In this document: one piece after another, positions 25,407-37,296 of the stretch
Layout: the number at the start of each line of letters is the position of its first letter
Numbering within the stretch: position 1 is the first letter of the stretch
From: Penelope pileata
Taxonomy: Eukaryota > Chordata > Aves > Galliformes > Cracidae
Reading direction: 5' to 3'
Assembly: GCA_013396635.1 (NCBI GenBank)
Contig: WBMW01005324.1
Span: 374,984-438,983, forward strand
DNA length: 64,000 bases
Position numbers and translations under genes: made by a program
The notes under the pieces: model-generated
Databases searched by the model: none
Told to the model about the DNA's origin: nothing
The model's input: only the letters and a program-made list of their open reading frames with translations

Positions 25407-25916
25407 AAGTTTTATAAGTCCAGGTGTAAAACACATGCAATGTCAGAAAGAGTTTTGCAATGTTGACTGAAGCCAGTTTTTATGGCTTTTTGCACTCAGT
25501 ATGCATCTCAGAAGCCATGTCCATCTCACGTAATGCCAGAATTTGAGTTCTATTCACTTTAGTAACCTACTAAATTAAATCAACTATCCTGAGCCTTCAT
25601 ACTGTCCTAAACTAAATAACATCCTTTCACTCTACTTCTGTCTGTATATAGCATACCCTCTAAGCAAGCATAACAACACATACATCCATGCACTCTCAGC
25701 TTCACATTTCTGAAGGAGGAGGCTAAAGAATCCTCATAAGTAAATCTTACTGGAATCTCTCCCCAGAGCCAATTTTTACTGTTTTGTGTCCCTCTCTAAT
25801 CCCAAATTCAATGTAAAGTGCCACATTACAGGCTAGCGTGTTGTTCTAACATAAGGTACTTCAGAAGGTGCTCGTTATTTTAACTGCAGGTTATTTTTTC
25901 CAGGGAAGAAAAGTTG

Positions 25917-25975
25917 ATGGGCTAGATTCTGGTTCAGCAACATTTGTAGTCATGTTGACCGAAATAGGACTGTTT
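25917..25975. repeat. Possible relic of the same inverted-repeat family
   Basis: GGGCTAGATTCTGGTTCAGC followed by AACATTTGTAGTCATGTTGA resembles the left arm of the element at 29265-29395. Only one arm is recognisable, so this call is weak. Confidence 0.25.
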
Positions 25976-26510
25976 CTGAAAAGAGGCATGAGGTGAACTA
26001 CCTCACAGAATTTGTCCTTAAAAGATAGCAATGATATAAAGAAAAGAAAGCCTTTAAATTTAAGACTTAAAAGTCTTTTTCTTCTCCAAAAGCACTCTGA
26101 TTTCAAATGAATTCTTTTGTGCAAATAAGCCTTATTCCTGATTATTGTGCTCATCTCAGGCTCATAAAAGCAGTGGTTCAATTTAAGAAAAAGTCTCTCA
26201 ATACATCATTTAACAGGCACTAACAGACACTTTTTTACAAGCATTGAACAATAAAAAAGTCTCATACCAATTTGGTTTCATATTTTAGGCAGACTGTTAA
26301 CGATGTTCTCATTTCCAAAGGGAAAAAACACCCTACATGAAGTCAGTCTCCTCAGATTAGTTTAAAATCAACTCAGAAATTATACCTTTGCCTTTGTAAC
26401 TTTTTCTCATTCAGATTGACAGAGAGTTCTTGAAAACAAATGCCAGTAAAAGCAAAAAAGCGAAAGATTCTGGTTATTATTATCAAGCACTTAAATTGTG
26501 TGTAAATTTA

Positions 26511-26590
26511 CTTAGTGCTTTACAAGCAGAGATAAGAGACACTTCCTACTGTAAAGAGCTTAGAATCCACATAAAACATGACAAACAAGG
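26511..26590. repeat. Old amniote interspersed repeat relic
   Basis: AGTGCTTTACAAGCAGAGAT is followed by AAGAGACACTTCCTACTGTA, then AAGAGCTTAGAATCCACATA and GACAAACAAGG. From memory this resembles a recurring amniote repeat with CCCTGCCCCAAAGAGCTTAC and ATAGACAAGACAGACAAAGG blocks. The family name is unknown to me. Confidence 0.45.
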
Positions 26591-28787
26591 ATCACAAAGA
26601 ACGTGGTTTAAAAGGGTTAATGCAAGGACAGCAGAGCGTGGTAAAAGATAGGGTAATCTAAAGTAACCCGCATCACGGAGTGCATTAAAAGACAAAGCCG
26701 CTTCTTCCCTATCCAACAGCAGGTGGGGCTACTGCAGTATCAACCTTTGCTAGGGGATGGCTGTAAGCTGCACTGCCACTTCAGCCTTGCAGGGGCCCAC
26801 AGAAATGGGAAACTCTTGCATTTCAGACTCAGATGTGAAGAATGAAAGTCCCAAATTTAACAGATCACTACAAATGGCATGATTTTCAAATGACTTATTT
26901 CTCGTTCCTGTTGGCCCCTGTAAGGTTTACAAAAAATCCAGAATGATTATATGTGTGACTAAACCACAGATTCATAAAGAAGCAGACCATTGACTGCTCC
27001 CAGATTTGGATCAGCTCTTTAGTGGCAAAGTTCCACTGGTCTGCGGTGCAAAGCTAGTCTGCAGTAGCTGAGAAGCCCACCTGAATGACTCCTAAAAATC
27101 TGCAGTACCTCTTATTTAGAACACATACCACACATGGAAGCTAGCTATGTGTAATACAAGGGTCAGCTTCACATGCAGTTTGTTCACATTACCTTATCAA
27201 AGTTAATAGCATGTAGAAATGGTGCTCCAAAAAGAATGCACGAAAAAGTCCTGAAGAAAAACTTTGTTAGCCAAAAGACAGATTACTTTCAAGTCCAAAG
27301 ATCCTGTTCTGCTGGACTGAATGGGAAGCAGAGTCCTTTTTCAGGACAAGAAAGGTGGTATTGGGTTTAGCATCCCAAAAGTGCCTGCAATGATGATAGG
27401 TACAGGTCGTTGACTCCACCAAGCTGGCACAGTTCAGTGAGGAGAAATACTGACTGGAGCTGCAGAGCCACCTGTGTTCTCCCAGATGTTCAGTTCAACT
27501 CTGTGGACCTTCATTAGTCTGACAGCTTACACAAGCCATGCCACAGGGTAAAAGATGAGAGCCCCAGGGATTAGCCTGTGGCAGGTAACATCCGTATATG
27601 ATTGTTTGGGGTTTGAGGTCCAGTTTTCATGCTCTATTTCTACCACTTCTGAGTCAGTCAGTGGCACGTTGTTCTACAGCATGACACAGCCTGAGCTAGC
27701 ACTCGCTTCTTCAGTCAGGCATGATGGGAGGGCATTAACAGCAGCGGTCATCTTTTTCTGGCATGGGCTTGTACTTCCAGCACCATAGTGAAAGCAACAC
27801 TTCACCCCTATCTTTCCACTGATTTGTCAGCCATAAAGTTGCTCCACATGGGAGCAAGTCTTCTCTTTTTTTTTCCCCTCATTTCCTATGTCTAGTTTCT
27901 TAGCATCGATACCACACACGCTGAGGATGGGCTGGATGAACATTTACACTGCTGTCACTGTTCACCATTAGCTAGGACAGGTACATCCCATCCACTGCAG
28001 CTTGGAACTCAGGACAAGCTGCAAAACCGACTTGAGAAGAAGTATAAATGCTGTGGCAGTTAACTCACTCAGTGCTAACTGAGAATAGACTCGCTGTAAA
28101 ATAGTTAGCAGCTATCTCAGGGCACACCTACAAGCATCAGTTGCTGCAGTGCCAACATACCTTGAGGTACATACACAAGGTCTCTGGAAACTTGATACTT
28201 TGGTTGTTAGCCAGTGCTGGAGCATCCTCACTGCTACTGTCATGTCTGCCAGTTAAATTAAGACCAGCCAACACGCTACAATCACACTCTCATTTTGCTG
28301 AGTAGATCTATGGAGATAAAGACAGTCTTCAATCAAAAGAAAGTCCCTGTTCAGATGTACAAAAGGCAGGCCAAAATGTAATTTTTCTAGTGAATGGAAT
28401 AATTCCGCTCTTTGAAGAGCGGCACACAGAACCAAAAGATGCTAAACCAAGCACAGGGCTGGCCATGTCTCAAACACTGAGGGAGATGAAGCTGCTTTCT
28501 AACAAATGCACAGCACAAGCAGCATGTTCCCTGTCGGCTAGCCAGAGCAGGACAACAAAGGAGTAAGAGGAATAGGAGCAGTAAGGGGGCATGGTGGCAA
28601 GTTAAGGATTCTCCTGACCATTTGTCCACGGAGCGATACTATCTTTCCATCACCTCTGTGATGCCCCTATGTGTAGGTCCATGCACAGCTCCCTGATGAC
28701 CACAGCATCTGGGCTTTGAGAGAGCAGGGTTTCCCACTCACATGGGAAGAAGTGGCACAAGGAACAGTTGAAGGAAGAAACAAACAG

Positions 28788-28815
28788 TTGAATTCACCTT
28801 CAGAGGTGAATTCAA
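28788..28815. repeat. Perfect 12-bp-arm hairpin with 4-nt loop
   Basis: TTGAATTCACCT (28788-28799), loop TCAG, then AGGTGAATTCAA (28804-28815). The arms are exact complements and each contains an EcoRI-type GAATTC. No T-run follows, and there is no RNA gene in view. Confidence 0.85.
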
Positions 28816-29264
28816 AAGGCAAAAGAAAGCACTACTCTTTATCCAGCAATTTTTGTGCTCTCTGTAAACTGCCTGGCTCCAGCAGAGATGTCCTGCATGG
28901 AGAAGAGGAAGAAGTTGCTGTCTGAAGGATGGTAGGTGCTGGAGGCAGAGCCTCAGATCTGCATACTCCCTCCTTTGGCTGGTCACTGCCAGGCCATGGT
29001 CATGGTCACATCTGCCACGTTGGCAATGCTGACAGCACAGCACTTTTCCACTCCAAACTCCCACCTCAGGCACACTTACATGGCTGGCCTACTGGCTAAC
29101 TCTGCCTAACCCCAGGGTCTTGGGTAAGGCTCAGAGCAACCAAAAGCAAGGTGCCTGTGATGGGACGTACCCTCAGAGAAATCTGCTAGAAGATAAAGTT
29201 CCCAGTGTTACAGTATAGCAGACATGCGCCCCTCCCAAAACATACCTGTTTTGTCACTGACCTA

Positions 29265-29395
29265 TATTACACTAGGACTGAAGTCCTTTGAAATCAAATG
29301 GTCTGATTCTGCCCCAAAACCAGTTTTACACCCGACTAATTTCTTCAGCAGGCTTAGTCTAAATTTGCACTTTGCTTGAGAGCAAAATCAGGCCT
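29265..29395. mobile_element. Ancient inverted-repeat relic (GATTCTGC ... GCAAAATC)
   Basis: GTCTGATTCTGCCCC at 29301 is mirrored by GAGCAAAATCAGGCCT at 29378-29393. TTTTACACC lies inside the left arm. GACTGAAGTCCTTTGAAATC just upstream may belong to the same element. The pattern resembles, from memory, the amniote repeat with GATTCTGCTCTCAGTTACAC ends. The boundaries are approximate. Confidence 0.5.
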
Positions 29396-31544
29396 ACAAA
29401 TCTTTTGAGATGCAATAATACTGAATGTGTCAGCGCTTTTTCAAGAAGCATCATTTCAAATAGATGCACACCTCTCATAAAATAAGGGCACACTCAAATG
29501 CAGTGTAAAAACAAATGACAAACATTAATTATATGAAATCTTTAGTAGTCTTTTTGCATCTGCTTGTAGAGGGCTTGTTTTTCATGGAAGACAAAGCAGT
29601 GACTGTGTGGAAATTACTCTGATGTGCAGTGCTAAAATGCAATAATGTACCACACCAGAAGACACAGAAATGACTCCTTTGCTAGGTATTTTGTACTAAA
29701 AGCAGTAACCTAATCATCCAGTGCAGCTGAACGTGCTGTTTGCACTCTCATCGCAGCCCAGGAGCTCTTACATGTTGTGATTTCAAATCTGCAATTCACA
29801 TTTTTGCCAAGACCCAGTGGCACAGAGCAACTACCTCACTCCTATCAGATGAACACCTCCAAAGAAGCTCAATTATACCACCTAGAATAGCATCCCATGC
29901 TTAGCTGCTGCAGCAGTCAAGGCTGCAAAGCCAAACAGAACCCGTGGGCCACTCTCTCCATCCTGCTTGGATACTGCAGTCTCTGGACTGCAAGGACCCT
30001 TATTCACAGAAAGAACTATGGAGCATTCCTGCCTCAGAATACTAACTTCCTTGTGCATTACTCCAATACAGAAATCCCAGAAGAGGCCTTATGCAAAGCG
30101 CATTTCTTCTGTCTCTTCACGTGTACCTTGAAGCAGCAGAGAAATGACGCAGTCAAAATCTGGTCCCTTGTGAAGAAATTTGGGTTTTCCAGGGCAGCAG
30201 CTCTCTTCCCCCAGACACTTTGTCCTCTTCCTCTGCCTCTGTCCTCTTGAGATCCCAGCACAGGGAAGAGATTGCTGCCACTTACCTGCTGAGGAAATCC
30301 CTGCTGGGGAGGTTGAGCTGTGGTTCGAAAACTGGCACAGCCAGCATCTGGACCTTGCCTCGCTGCGGTTGCCCTCACAGGGAGAAGTTGATTTTGGCTA
30401 GAGCACTGTGTGTTCTGGCTAACCCAGCTGGCAGAGAGATCCCCAGTGACTCTTGGCAGTGCAAACCAGAGCAGTCTGAGGCCACACTCCAGTATTCAGG
30501 GGGAAGGCCAGGGCAGAGACACCAAGCCCAGCACAGAGCCCAGCCTTCATTGCCCCCGTAAGAGCCTGAGGCAGCTCACAGTGTGGTCGGTGCCAAGACT
30601 CCTGTACGAAAGGGAACCCAGCTTGTTCAGAACAGCGTCTTCTGTATCACTGCCAAACTCCACAGGATCTTGGGTCCAATGTTATTCACGATGCTGGTGG
30701 CAGTACACAGTTATGGGATTTGTTGTTGAGGCTCTGCTTTGTTCATTCAAGAAAGTCAAGTTGGCTTAATCTTATTGTGTTAATAGATCTAAATATGGAC
30801 ATAAAGAACTTCAGCATACATAAGCACAATGAATTTGAGTTTCTCATTCATTCCTGCACAGTACATGGTGAATTGCCAGTGCAGTCCTTTCAGCTTACCA
30901 ACATCTTTACACTTTGCCTCATAAAGATTATGTTCCCCACTCAGCAATCCAACCTCCTTCTAACACTCTTAAAACAGAGGAAAGGCCAAGACCCCTAGAC
31001 ACGATGCCAAAGATCGAATGGATGGCCCTGAAAGCAGATGAACTGTAACAACCAGTAAAGCAAACAAACCATGCCAACAGTGGTGCTCTCAAGCAAAGGA
31101 AGTACAGTTTCAGTTCTGGCACCCATATAAGCTGAACACTTACGCACACAATGCAGATCTCTGCAAGGCCACAGCAAATATCTGCTTGGAAGGGATTTTT
31201 GCTACTCGGATCTTTTTCAGGCCTTCTCAGTGCTGTGATTCTTACAATTCCTTCATCCTTCTGGTCATTTTGGAAAAACAAATTCACTGATGCTCAGTAT
31301 CTCACGCTTACTGGACCCCAGAAAGCTGCAGCTGCTAAAGGCTGGAATACCCTGGCTGATACTTCGGGTTTTTTCTAACAAAAAATGACTTTACTTTTCC
31401 CCTGAACCACTCTAAGCACACATCACGAACCTAAAGCATTTGTAAGGCTGAAATCTCAGCATCGAGCATTATTTAAATTTGTAGGGCTATTTAATGTTCA
31501 TCACACACTTGAACCTAACAGTGCAAGTGATTTTCTATCAGAGC

Positions 31545-31563
31545 TTTTTTTTTTTTTTTTTTT
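31545..31563. repeat. Poly(T) run
   Basis: A T homopolymer of about 19 bases with no recognisable retroposon body beside it. Confidence 0.85.
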
Positions 31564-34500
31564 AAAACATTTTAACAAGGAAAACTGCCCCTCCAAATAA
31601 AAGCACTGCTTGTTATTTTGAGGCAGTGAGGCAAAGCATACAGCACATAGACCACATTTGCCTTGCTTAGCAGATGTCTACAGATCACTTGATGTTAATT
31701 TCAACATAAAAGCTATTATATTTCTGGCCTTGCCCTATTAGTTGTTAAATAATTATTTATGCTTGGCAGATAAATTCTAGGAGCCTTGAATAAAGCCCAT
31801 CAACCCTACTAAACTAACCGTATTTGACACAACAGTTTTCACTCATAGACGACCCTAGATGAAACGTTTGTTGCATATACGATTCCATTTCACAGCCTAA
31901 AAGGTAATCCCGTATTTATATTTAAACATAAACTGCATATAACATGCATTCCAACATTACTTCACAGGCAAGGAATTAACTTGTCTGGTTCACTGACATT
32001 TACAACTGTGTACTATAGCTAATTCAGTTCATAACTTAGTTTATTTAAATAATCTCCTGTTCACTTCACAATTCTGGCACTAGTTAGTATGCTTTCCTAT
32101 TGAAGTTTTGGCACTATACTTGTGCCCAGTTACAAAATGGCGTGCTGTGGCCTTGATGGCTATAAAACAGAACAGTAACTGGAAATGTATGCTCACTTTA
32201 ATGAATATATTTATGCAACTAACTTTTCTTATATGACCGCTATTTACACACACTCAAAACTGCAATTGTTGTGCATTCTGTATTAACTGTAAATTCCAAA
32301 CAGCCAATCTACAAGAAAACTTGGAAAAGGTGCTGAGCGTAAGGCCCTGTATAAGTCTCCCAACCAAGTCTTTGGACATTGGTGTTGTTGTCCGAAGAAA
32401 CTCAGCTGATGTGGTGTTCTTTGTAAGCATCCTTCAGTATAATTGTTCTTTGGTATCCCTAACAAACAAGTTAGATTTTGGAAAAATATAGATTTTGAAT
32501 GTTCCACTGAGGACAACTCATTCAAGATGGCTGATTCTGTTTCATCTGTCTTGTTAAAAGAGTACAGCTTCTCCATTATCACAGTAATGCACATTATGTC
32601 CACATTTAAGGTTGCATGCAGTTTATGATTTGCATGATAAACCTAAATAAAAATTAGTGATCCAAAAAAGAGCAAAAAGAATTCACATTGCTTACAACAT
32701 ACTGCACTTCCAGTCCTAAAGATGCGCAGCATTGCACTGCTGACAATTAAAACAAGGTCACTAAAGTTACTAAAATACTTTCAGTTTATTTCAGTAGACC
32801 TTGGACAGCAAATTTTGCACTTGGCATGCCTCTGTTCCAAGGTAGCTTAACTGTGCTGTATTTCAATAAAAAGTCTGACCTGTGGGCAGCTTCCCCCTCT
32901 GATATCTGAGTCAGCCCCATTCTGCTTCTCCCAGAAAGTCAGTCTGCCTATTCAGGTCCGAGTGTCCGTGTTTCTTCCCATTTACACCCCAAACGACAGA
33001 GATGGGAACCTGCAGCACCTCTCCCATAGCTCTTTGCAGCCTTTGATGCACTTGTTTGCTGTAGAATGTTAAGCTAGCTTGTCAGGTCCTAGCTTTCATC
33101 AAAGTGAAAACATTTTATAAGCAGGGAAATCATGGTTATGTCTGAAGGTTAAGAGGTAGGAAACACTAACCGCTGGGAGGGAGGCAGCCTCTGGAACGTG
33201 TGTCAGACCACCACAGCTGCTCAGCGCTGCACCAGCCTTTCAGAAACCTCTACAGGAGTGATGGAGGAATCCACCAACACTTCAGGAGGTGAATTGTTAC
33301 CAGGGCTTCTTGATGACATCTCTCCCCTGGCAAAACAGGCACAAAATGGTCAGTCTTAACCAGAAGTTTGCCATTTAATGTTATCCTAAAAAACAGCTAG
33401 GAAAGAAAGATGAGTTTCCCAGTTCCCCTGGATAACTATACTCCAGGCTGCTCTCCAGCTAAAGCCTGCATGCACCTCTGTCTTAAGATGAGCCTCATCT
33501 TACATTTGACCTTTGCACATGAAGATTTTAACCCTAAGTTAAATATGTTCAACAGATGATAGCTGTGGATTTTGTTTCGCTTCTGCTCCCAAGAGGGAGA
33601 GGTTGTGGCCAAAAGCAGGCATTATTGTAGGGTTGGTTTTACAATTACTATTAATCACAAGCCAATTTCTCTCCCTTGATGTCTGCTGCATGTGATAATG
33701 CAATGTTTCCTCAAACATCATGTCATAAACTAGCAAAGGTGAGCAACTGGTGAGGCGGAAAAAGTGAGGAGAAGAGACAGTAAATAAAATCATGTGCATC
33801 AAATATTATTTATTAAACAAACGTGCTTTTTTGACATGTGATTTTTATGTTATTACTTGCTTTGCCTTCTGATAAAATTTACCCACTTGTTAAATATAAA
33901 CTGTACAACTGGCTAATACAGTGCTTTTTCACAAGCCAATAGCTTCCCTTGGTTATATTAACTAGAAACAAATACCAACAGGGAGAGTACCCAGTGCAGT
34001 GATGAAGGCAAAACCATTGCTAGAGCAGGGAACCAGAATTCTTAATCCCAATACTAATCCCACATGTGGCATTAACTCAGGCAAATCTTCTCCCATGCAC
34101 ACCATTTTCCCCAGTGTTGGAATAACACCGCAGCTCTGAGGGAAGCTTTGCAATGTCAGTAGTTTCTGTGAAGAACTTCAAAATCTTAACTGAGAATCTG
34201 TACTACTGTGCATTTCAAGAATAACTGACACCATTTATCAGATGTTCCTAGGTTACCTCCTGCCTTTTCATTTTTAATCCAGTGTTAATAATACCTCACT
34301 CTGTGAATAGAAATAATAAAACTACGGATACCTATGCTGTAACAAGACAGCATGGAAACAGCAAACTACGTCAGTGCTGACTCCCCCTGTCCCCTGAACT
34401 TAGGAAGAGATCAGCTCCTGATTGATGAAGTCGTCATAGCCAGCGAAAGCAGAGAACTAGATAATTATAGTCAAGTATTTTTTTCTAGCGGTGATACCAG

Positions 34501-37260
34501 TCAAACAAAGTGGCCTACTCAGACCTACCTTTCTGAAGGTTTGGCAACACTGATATTATGAATTATACTTTGAAGAGAGAGTGCATTTAACTAGCCAGAA
34601 CCTCAGTTTGGCTATCTCTATAACTCCAAGGCATCTGCTATTCTCTTCAATGTGTTATGAAGTTTAAGAAGAAGCCACCCACAGGCAGCCATACGCTGAA
34701 TACAGAAATAACAAAGAAATGTTCATTTTATGTAAAGTAGGCAGATAGACGAAAACTCCAGCAACACAATTAGGCTCAATAGTTTCTGGCAGATGATACA
34801 AAGTCCAAGTTTACATATTTCTTCCTGGCACAGTTTGTTTTCCATAGGTAGGCATCCTAGCAGATTTAAAAAGAAAAAACACAACTCCAGTACAAGTCAC
34901 GGATCTCTGTAGCTCCAAGCACTGCTGTGAGGTTTAACAGCTACCTGGATTACCTCGACATGGGTACCTTACGGATCCCACTGTCATCAATGGCTATTCT
35001 TGCCAGGCTGGCACAGCTGAACAGCGTTATCAGTGCTACCAATAGGCAAAACTACTAATACACAGAGGAACAAGAGGGGAAAAGACTAAAATTTACAATC
35101 AGGGATTTGTAGGCAGACCTGTAAGAATGGCAAACACCCATGTACAGACAGCAGGGGATACAAATTAGCAGTGTTTTGCATCACCAGTTAAATAACTGCA
35201 CGTTTACTGCCTCTAGAACAAAAATGAAGTTGCTCAGTGACATCAGTAATTTTGTTTCCACTCTCCCACACGTTTCTGTTTGAGAAATGCTATGATTTTA
35301 TGATGAAGACAATTCGGTGCTGGCTTTGTGAATAGTTCAACTTGCTTTGAGGGTATTTTCCTTTCAAACAAGGATCTGACTACATTCTCCAGCTGCCTGC
35401 AGTCTTTCTGATTCTTTGCAAACCTCTGCTCTCTTCCATCAAGGTTCTTCCTCTTTTAGTGGCCAGGGCAGTTCAGACCTCAGTAATCAGTAGCTTCAGC
35501 ACGGACTGTAGGACTAACACCCACATTCCCAGTATTTAACCACAGAACCAAAAATTCAGCAACAACTTCACTCCTTGCCAGAAAAGCAAAACCAACCCCG
35601 ACTTAACCTATGATCTTGCTTTATTTTTTAAACATGTTTTTAACAAAAGATTCTAGCTACCTCTAGGGTTCTAAGGTAACTAGAGGATTAGTGTATGTGC
35701 AGATTAGCACATACAATTATTTTTTTCTCTTGCTTATAACCAAACAAGGGATAACTGTTACCAGCTTCCTCTCTGCTATTTCTTCATTGCAGTGACAATG
35801 CACTGCCCCTGATAAGTATGCAGCCACAGCATGTCTGCTCTGAAAAACAAAGCTGCTCTCCCATCTCCTCTGTAAATGATTTGAGGAGGTTTACACCTCA
35901 GTCCAAACATCTGTAGATACAATTCCACCCCCAGCCGCTCACACTTCCTGTTTACAAATGCAAGAACTTGGGTTTAAGCACAACACTGCCCTGCAGTGTA
36001 CCCAAGTCTCTAGACTTTTATGCCCTACATACACTGTGGAATTTCCACCCTGCATACAAAATTATTCATGACAGAAACATCGAAGGACCACCCTCCCCCT
36101 TCCTCTGCGTGAATACCAATGAGAAAAAAGAGGTTTTCTTTTCCTTCCTGATCATAGAGAGGAAAGGAAATTTAAAAACAACATGGCTGGGGGATGGGAG
36201 GGGAGAGTCACTGCAAAATGTTGAAGACCAGGGGTGTGAGTACATACTTGTATTAACATCTTCCATCCCTGGAGCTGCAGTAATTTGCATGACATTATCT
36301 ACCTGGGATGTTGCTATGGTTATCACCATACATAAGTAATTACCAGGGCAAATTGCACATACAGCGCACAGATTCATGCTGTCAGAAGAAAAGGATCTTT
36401 CTATACACTTGAAAATGTACATGTTTGAAAAAACACTAACCACAATGATTCCTGATAAGAGGAAAAGGTTCAAGACTGCGCCCAAATGATGTAAAATGGT
36501 TGTTAACCGTGCTTATTGGCAACAGTACCTTAAGGGACAGCTCAGATTATGCCTAAGTGAGATGGAGGCTGCACTGACTCAGTAGAAAATCAACAGAACT
36601 CATAAAAACATTAGAAACAGTAACCAGTAGTAGTGGTAACAGTACTAGTAACCAGAAATTAATCATCAGTGGAAATACTAGAAAATCCCTGCCCAGAGAG
36701 TTTACAGTGCAATTAGATGAGATGGTTACAGAACAATAGAAGTAGGATACTACACAGAACAAACAAGGTTGTCAACACCATGCTATTGGCATGATTATTT
36801 TGGGGAGGTTATGTCAAGAAACTTGATTTTGGCAGGCTAGGCACCGAAAGATGAGAGAGTGATGCACACTACACCGATGCAAAAAGGTATAGGGATATGG
36901 TGGTGTGATGAAGAAGGTCTGAACCAACAGCTGGTCACGACAGGCCAAAGGAAGTCTCATCAAAGTGGTTCTCTGAAAGTTCCCCCAGTTGCCCTCCTGC
37001 AATGTTTCTGCTGTCATTTGCAGTCTGGTCTCTGATTTTTCTGTGACCTCCTAACTTCTAGCTTCCCACAGGGAAGAAATAAATGTTACAGCCCATCTAC
37101 AGCTGTACTTCCAAATGGAGGAGAGCAATTAGCACCTAACAGAATTTGGCTGAAAGTCCAAATATAAGCTATCTAATTCTAGATCATATGAAATAAATTA
37201 GATATAAGCTCATTCTGAAACACTGCTGCAATTACATTTCCAGTAAAATATAGCACCACT

Positions 37261-37296
37261 GTATACAAACAGCTTGAGTTTGAGCTGTTTGCATAC
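37261..37296. repeat. 14-bp-arm hairpin, one mismatch
   Basis: GTATACAAACAGCT, an 8-base spacer TGAGTTTG, then AGCTGTTTGCATAC. Thirteen of fourteen positions pair. About 10 bases later, ATTGGTGTCAATGGAAATTT recalls the centre of old amniote palindromic repeats, so this may be part of such a relic. Confidence 0.75.

Larger units (their letters stand above)
21704..29264. other. Intergenic, no gene seen
   Basis: AT-rich, with three assembly gaps (24675, 25028, 25403), homopolymer runs, two possible old repeat relics (25917 and 26511) and a 12-bp-arm hairpin at 28788. No supported exon. Confidence 0.6.

Noticed and set aside
30332..30345. TGGTTCGAAAAC resembling a tRNA B box.
   Set aside because: No A box at the right spacing, no cloverleaf stems and no T-run terminator.
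36066..36485. Opposite-strand open frames of 139 and 123 residues.
   Set aside because: They are mutually overlapping shadows with hydrophobic but non-specific composition and no family match.
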